From: an uncultured Psychrobacillus sp.
GTDB taxonomy: Bacteria > Bacillota > Bacilli > Bacillales_A > Planococcaceae
DNA: 18,601 bases
Direction of reading: 5' to 3'
Assembly: GCA_934234185.1 (NCBI GenBank)
Contig: CAKQHO010000061.1
Location: 1 to 18,601, forward strand
The position numbers were made by a program, and so were the translations under genes. Position 1 is the first letter of the stretch, and each line of letters opens with the position of its first letter. The notes under the pieces are model-generated. The model saw only the letters and a program-made list of their open reading frames with translations. It was not told where the DNA came from and made no database searches. This document shows positions 14,466-18,601 of this stretch, piece after piece.

Positions 14466-17400
14466 TTGAAAAGAAATATGTTTTCCAAGTATTTTAGCAG
14501 TATTCTAGCTTTCGTTATGGTTCTTTCCTTGCTATCACCGTTTTCAGCATTTGCAAACGAGCAAGAGACACTGCCATTCAAAGGTACTCAAGAGAGTAAT
14601 CTTGAACTGAAAGCTGCTATTGCTGAGCAATTGGCACTAGCAAATGGTGGGCCTAAGCTTCACGAAGCGCTACAAAACGTATCAGGAAGTGAAGAAGTTT
14701 CCATTATTGTTCACCTTTCTGAAAACCCAGTAGCGTTAGAAAAAGGTATTGCAACATTAGCTGGGAAGTCTTTTTCTGCTGCTGAAGCTAACAAAGCAGA
14801 AAAGAAAGTAATTACTCAGCAAGAAAAGGTTTTAAATGACTTAAAGAAAAAGTCAGTAAAATTGGAACAAGGATTTACTTATAACACAGTACTTAATGGT
14901 TTCTCGGCTACTATTAAAGCATCGGACCTTTCGACGCTTTTAGAAGTAGAGGGAGTAACATTAGTTGAACCTGATGTAATCGTTTCTGCTTTTGAAGACA
15001 ATACAGAAGAAGGAACTGAAGACGAATCCACAGAAGAAGTACCTAACGAGAAAGCTACAGAGGAAGGTACTGAGGAAGTATCCGAAGAAGCAATCGTTCC
15101 TGATGATGAAAATGATCAAGTAGAGACAGCGATGTCTACAAGCATTGACTTCCTAGGAATTGAAAAGCTTTGGGCTGAAGGACTTGAAGGACAAGGCATC
15201 AAGGTAGCGGTATTAGATACTGGTATCGATGCGGATCACCCTGAATTTGCTGGAATTTATAAAGGTGGTAAAAACTTTGTAACCCACAGTTCACAATATA
15301 ATAGACAAAGAGCTGAAGATGATGCTTCAGAAACATCACCAGCGGAACGAGCTCCAGACGCACCAGAAGTTAATGCGAGCGGTAGAACTTTCCACACTGA
15401 TCATGGTACACACGTAGCAGGTACAATTGCTGCTATCGGGGCAAACAACTATGGCATTAAAGGGATCGCTCCGAAGGTTGACCTTTATGCATATCGTGTA
15501 TTAGGGGCATACGGTAGCGGTGCAACTGCAGGTATTATTGCTGCGATTGAAGAGTCCGTTAAAGAAGACATGGATGTTATCAACCTGTCTTTAGGTGGAG
15601 GAGCTAATACAGAAACTTCTTCTAACTCATTTGCTATCAACAATGCGATGATGGCGGGTGTTATCTCTGTAGTTGCTACTGGAAACTCAGGTCCTAACAG
15701 AGGAACTATGGGAACTCCATCAACTGCACGCTTAGGGATTGCAGTAGGTAATACGACAAACCCAGAAGCACAATATACAGCTAAAATTAATGTAACGGCA
15801 GGGGAGTATAAATACTCAAAAGCTGCTAGCTTAATGAGAACTAATTTTGGTAAGTCACTATCTGACCAATTAAAAGGTGAGTTTGACATCGTTGCTATTC
15901 CAGGATTGGGAGAAGTAAAGGATTTTGAAGGAATCGATGTAGAAGGTAAAGTAGCATTAATCTCTCGCGGAACCATTGCATTCGATGAAAAAATTGAAAA
16001 TGCAAAAGCGAATGGTGCAATTGCTGCAATCATTCATAACAACACTGGTACTGCACCAGCGAACATAGTTTTAGGAGATTCTTTTGAATTCATCCCAACC
16101 TTCGACATCTCATTACCAGATGGAAACGCGCTGCGTGAGGCAATTGCTGTAGGCGAAGCGAAGGTGTCATTTAATGATTTCAACATGACAATGACAGCTG
16201 GTGATGAAGTAAATGATTCCAGCTCACGCGGACCATCTACTCCAAACTTTGATATCAAGCCTGATGTATCTGCACCAGGAACGAATATTATGTCATCAAT
16301 ACCAAGATACAAAGCAGACTACCCAGATGCAGTGTATGATACTGCATACGAACGTTTTACAGGTACATCAATGGCAACACCACATATTGCTGGTATTGCT
16401 GCGTTAATCAAACAAGCGAATCCAGAATGGACTCCTTTTGATGTAAAGGTAGCATTATCCAATACAGCAAAAATATTAGATACAGCTAAATACGATGTAT
16501 TCTCTCAAGGTGCTGGTCGTGTAGAGGCTTATGCAGCTGCATTCCCAGAAGTCTTAGCTTATGCAAAAGATACAGCTATTCTAGATGCGTCTGGAGAAGT
16601 GGTTGAAAATCTTAAAGGTACTGTAACTTTCGGTCCTCAAAGCTTAAAGGACGGAGCTATCAGTGTAACAAAAGAAATCCTAGTAAAAGATATGCAAGGC
16701 AAGGGTGGAGAATATAAAGTTGATGTACAAGTTACAAAAGACTATGAAGGCGCTAAAGTAACTGTAGACAAATCCTCCTTTACATTAAATGGTGAGCAAC
16801 TAATCAAGGTTACGTTAACGGCTCCACAAAAAACGACAAAAGCTGGGGATGAAATCCTTGGTTATATTAAAATTGAAAAAGATGGAAAAGGAGTTTCCTT
16901 ACCATTCGCTGCAGATTTCAGTGACGTTCCGCCAATTGAAGTAAGAAACCTAGCAATTTCTGAAACAGATCTTTCCTTTAATGGAGATGGAGTAAAAGAT
17001 ACTGCTAGATTAAGCTTTGTAACAACTGGTACCATTGCACCGATTTATATTGAACTATGGGATATTCAAAATCCAGATGGTGGTGCTTATGAGGATGGCT
17101 ATATCGGCTATATCCTAGCACAAAATTCTTTAGGAGCAGGCAGCTGGTCATTAAATATCACTGGTCGCTACACTCCATGGGATGGCACACCAGCAACTAC
17201 TATTCCAGATGGTTTATACACAGTTGATTTAAATGGTGAATCTGCAACTGGACCTATCGCAGAGTATGTTGGCCCTGTGGTAGTAAAAACTACGAAGCCA
17301 GAAATCTCTGGAGTATTTAATGAAAACAACGTAGTTGGTAAAGTAACAGATAAATATATTGATTATAATGATGTATTAGCTGATTACGGCTTAGATTATG

Positions 17401-18479
17401 AGTTAAATACAAAACTTTTTGCTTCTTATGTTATTAGCAAGGATGGAGTAGAAGAAGCTCCAGTATCATTTGAACTTGAAGAAGACGGTTCCTTTGTAAT
17501 ACCAGTTGCTGGCTTCAACAAAGAAACTGATTCTTTAAAAGTTATTGTGAAGGATGTTGCAGGAAACAGCAACGAACAAGAAATCCTATCTTCTGTTTCT
17601 TTAGATGTGTCAAAAGAAATTACAGTGACTACACAAGCAGAAGCTCAAATTAAAGTTAATTATGTGACTTCTCTATTCTCCGGTGAAACTACAGAAGAAG
17701 ATGTAGCTAAATTGGCAACTTATACGGTTGCGGATGAAGAAGTTATCTCTGTAACAGAAGGAAAAGTTACACCAAAAAGTGTAGGCCAAACAGAAGTTAC
17801 GGTTGAATACAATGGTTTAACTGCTAAAGTACTAGTGAAGGTAGTGGCACCGTCTGTACCAGGTCCTGGTCCATCACCAACGCCAAGCACGCCGGCTCCA
17901 TCACCAAGTACACCTGCAGAACCAACACCATCTGTACCGGTATTTAGTGATATTCAAGAGCACTGGGCTGCAAGCTATATCCAAAAAGCAGCGGCACTTG
18001 GCATGATCAAGGGCTATGAGGATGGCACGTTCAAACCAAACGCTGGGTTAACTCGCTCTCAAGCAGTTTCCCTAATTGTTCGTGGTCTAGGTCTTACAAC
18101 TGACGAAGCGGCACCATTTACTGACATCAGTAAATATGCGGCTGAAACACAAGCGGAAATTGCTGCAGCATACAAATATGGAATCGTTAAAGGAAACGAC
18201 GGAGCATTCCGCCCAAGCGACAAAGTGACTCGTGCACAGCTTGCGTTAATGATTCAACGTGCGTATGAAGCAAAAACAGGCAAGAAATATGAAGTGACAA
18301 ACCAAGCACCATTCAGCGACTTTGGTGGCTACGATCAAGAAACGATCAATGCTATCTCTATGCTACATGAGTTGAAAATCGTAGACGGAAACAACGGCCA
18401 ATTCTTGCCGACTCAGCCTACAACTCGTGCACATATTGCGAAGATGCTTGTGAACTTCATTGAAGGTCTAGAAAAATAA
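14466..18479 (+). CDS. Vpr-like S8 serine protease with one Big_2 repeat and SLH cell-wall anchor
   Basis: Secreted subtilisin-family endopeptidase of 1337 aa, starting at TTG; the shortest of the four. Visible parts: signal peptide 1-30 (AFA before N31); I9-type propeptide to about 176; an acidic Glu/Asp/Thr-rich insert about 179-220; S8 catalytic domain with Asp251, His313 (HGTHVAGT), Asn407 (ATGNSGPN) and Ser635 (GTSMATPH); a PA insert about 477-568; an Fn3-like domain from about 717; a beta domain with NGDG at 839-842; a single Big_2 repeat about 1050-1130; a Pro/Ser/Thr linker to 1159; three SLH domains from about 1160, 1218 and 1283. It is the closest paralogue of gene 3 and probably arose from it by tandem duplication, losing or never gaining the second Big_2 repeat. 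Key residues are intact. The role is inferred to be surface proteolysis with a shorter reach than the products of genes 1 and 3. Confidence 0.95.
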   Translation: MKRNMFSKYFSSILAFVMVLSLLSPFSAFANEQETLPFKGTQESNLELKAAIAEQLALANGGPKLHEALQNVSGSEEVSIIVHLSENPVALEKGIATLAGKSFSAAEANKAEKKVITQQEKVLNDLKKKSVKLEQGFTYNTVLNGFSATIKASDLSTLLEVEGVTLVEPDVIVSAFEDNTEEGTEDESTEEVPNEKATEEGTEEVSEEAIVPDDENDQVETAMSTSIDFLGIEKLWAEGLEGQGIKVAVLDTGIDADHPEFAGIYKGGKNFVTHSSQYNRQRAEDDASETSPAERAPDAPEVNASGRTFHTDHGTHVAGTIAAIGANNYGIKGIAPKVDLYAYRVLGAYGSGATAGIIAAIEESVKEDMDVINLSLGGGANTETSSNSFAINNAMMAGVISVVATGNSGPNRGTMGTPSTARLGIAVGNTTNPEAQYTAKINVTAGEYKYSKAASLMRTNFGKSLSDQLKGEFDIVAIPGLGEVKDFEGIDVEGKVALISRGTIAFDEKIENAKANGAIAAIIHNNTGTAPANIVLGDSFEFIPTFDISLPDGNALREAIAVGEAKVSFNDFNMTMTAGDEVNDSSSRGPSTPNFDIKPDVSAPGTNIMSSIPRYKADYPDAVYDTAYERFTGTSMATPHIAGIAALIKQANPEWTPFDVKVALSNTAKILDTAKYDVFSQGAGRVEAYAAAFPEVLAYAKDTAILDASGEVVENLKGTVTFGPQSLKDGAISVTKEILVKDMQGKGGEYKVDVQVTKDYEGAKVTVDKSSFTLNGEQLIKVTLTAPQKTTKAGDEILGYIKIEKDGKGVSLPFAADFSDVPPIEVRNLAISETDLSFNGDGVKDTARLSFVTTGTIAPIYIELWDIQNPDGGAYEDGYIGYILAQNSLGAGSWSLNITGRYTPWDGTPATTIPDGLYTVDLNGESATGPIAEYVGPVVVKTTKPEISGVFNENNVVGKVTDKYIDYNDVLADYGLDYELNTKLFASYVISKDGVEEAPVSFELEEDGSFVIPVAGFNKETDSLKVIVKDVAGNSNEQEILSSVSLDVSKEITVTTQAEAQIKVNYVTSLFSGETTEEDVAKLATYTVADEEVISVTEGKVTPKSVGQTEVTVEYNGLTAKVLVKVVAPSVPGPGPSPTPSTPAPSPSTPAEPTPSVPVFSDIQEHWAASYIQKAAALGMIKGYEDGTFKPNAGLTRSQAVSLIVRGLGLTTDEAAPFTDISKYAAETQAEIAAAYKYGIVKGNDGAFRPSDKVTRAQLALMIQRAYEAKTGKKYEVTNQAPFSDFGGYDQETINAISMLHELKIVDGNNGQFLPTQPTTRAHIAKMLVNFIEGLEK
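17943..18473 (+). repeat. SLH cassette, copy in gene 4
   Basis: Three SLH domains, near-identical in DNA sequence to the gene 3 copy (13392-13922) and sharing a 65-nt identical run with the gene 2 copy. The similarity includes silent codon positions, which suggests recent duplication or gene conversion. Confidence 0.85.
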
Positions 18480-18490
18480 GTTTTAAGATA

Positions 18491-18520
18491 GAGGGGCTGC
18501 CAAATGGCAGTCCTTTTATT
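18491..18520 (+). terminator. Rho-independent terminator of gene 4
   Basis: GGGCTGCC at 18494-18501 pairs with GGCAGTCC at 18506-18513 around an AAAT loop (one G-U pair), followed by TTTT. It is related to the terminators of genes 2 and 3 but has a shorter T tract. Confidence 0.85.
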
Positions 18521-18543
18521 TCTGAAAAATAGGAAATTTTTAG

Positions 18544-18584
18544 TTTTTAAGCATTACTTTCTGCTCTATAATTAGGAAGGGGGG
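18544..18584 (+). promoter_or_regulatory. Possible promoter and ribosome site of a gene beyond the window
   Basis: A perfect TATAAT at 18567-18572 lies 17 bp after a weak TTTTTA (18544-18549). A purine run, AGGAAGGGGGG, follows at 18574-18584. No start codon at a normal distance is visible before the window ends, so the purine run may not be a ribosome site. Confidence 0.3.
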
Positions 18585-18601
18585 AAATATAACTGTAAAG
18601 G

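Noticed and set aside
15485..16312. Long - strand open frames inside the catalytic domain of gene 4, with similar ones in genes 1 and 3
   Set aside because: They lie antisense to highly conserved protease codons and recur at the same place in the paralogues because the sense strand is conserved. No ribosome sites or plausible protein features.
200..18479. A single four-gene operon
   Set aside because: Each gene is followed by a clear rho-independent terminator and a spacer of about 280-540 bp with its own promoter-like sequence. Some read-through cannot be excluded.
1..18601. Sortase (LPXTG) anchoring, transposase or phage genes, tRNA or rRNA
   Set aside because: None seen. Anchoring is by C-terminal SLH domains and the whole coding space is taken by the four proteases.

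Overview
The window holds four very large secreted, surface-anchored serine proteases of the S8 (subtilisin) clan, all on the + strand and arranged head to tail. Each gene has its own leader and its own terminator, so they look like four single-gene transcription units and not an operon. AT-rich intergenic DNA, strong purine-rich ribosome binding sites, TTG/GTG starts, Gram-positive signal peptides, SLH cell-wall anchors and the apparent lack of cysteine in all four proteins (read by eye) point to a low-GC Firmicute of the order Bacillales, probably an S-layer-bearing Bacillaceae or Planococcaceae/Caryophanaceae member. I cannot name the species.

Layout: gene 1 (200-4735, 1511 aa), gene 3 (9657-13928, 1423 aa) and gene 4 (14466-18479, 1337 aa) are paralogues of Vpr type. 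Their order is signal peptide, I9 propeptide, S8 catalytic domain with a protease-associated (PA) insert, Fn3-like and NGDG/FlgD-like beta domains, a stalk of Big_2 Ig-like repeats, a Pro-rich linker and three SLH domains. Gene 2 (start revised to GTG 5014, ends 9345, 1443 aa) has a different catalytic core, of the lactocepin/C5a-peptidase type, but an SLH tail almost identical to those of genes 3 and 4. The Asp, His, Asn and Ser of the active site are present in all four, so all are predicted active.

Intergenic regions: each gene is followed by a rho-independent hairpin. Genes 2, 3 and 4, but not gene 1, share a leader: a TGATAAATT box, a predicted hairpin ending in GGTRCG, and an AGAGGGGG Shine-Dalgarno exactly 7 nt before a GTG or TTG start. 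Their terminators also resemble each other. The 537-bp gap before gene 4 contains a GC-richer block unlike its surroundings, probably a dispersed repeat.

How the genes work together (inference): the four proteases would be exported by Sec, activated by loss of the propeptide, and held on secondary cell-wall polymer by SLH domains, with stalks of different length (3, 0, 2 and 1 Big_2 repeats). They would cleave external proteins, probably for peptide nutrition. The most notable feature is modular evolution: a shared leader + SLH + terminator frame surrounds two different catalytic cores, and the leader hairpin keeps its pairing although its stem sequence changes. No RNA gene, CRISPR array, transposase or phage gene was seen.
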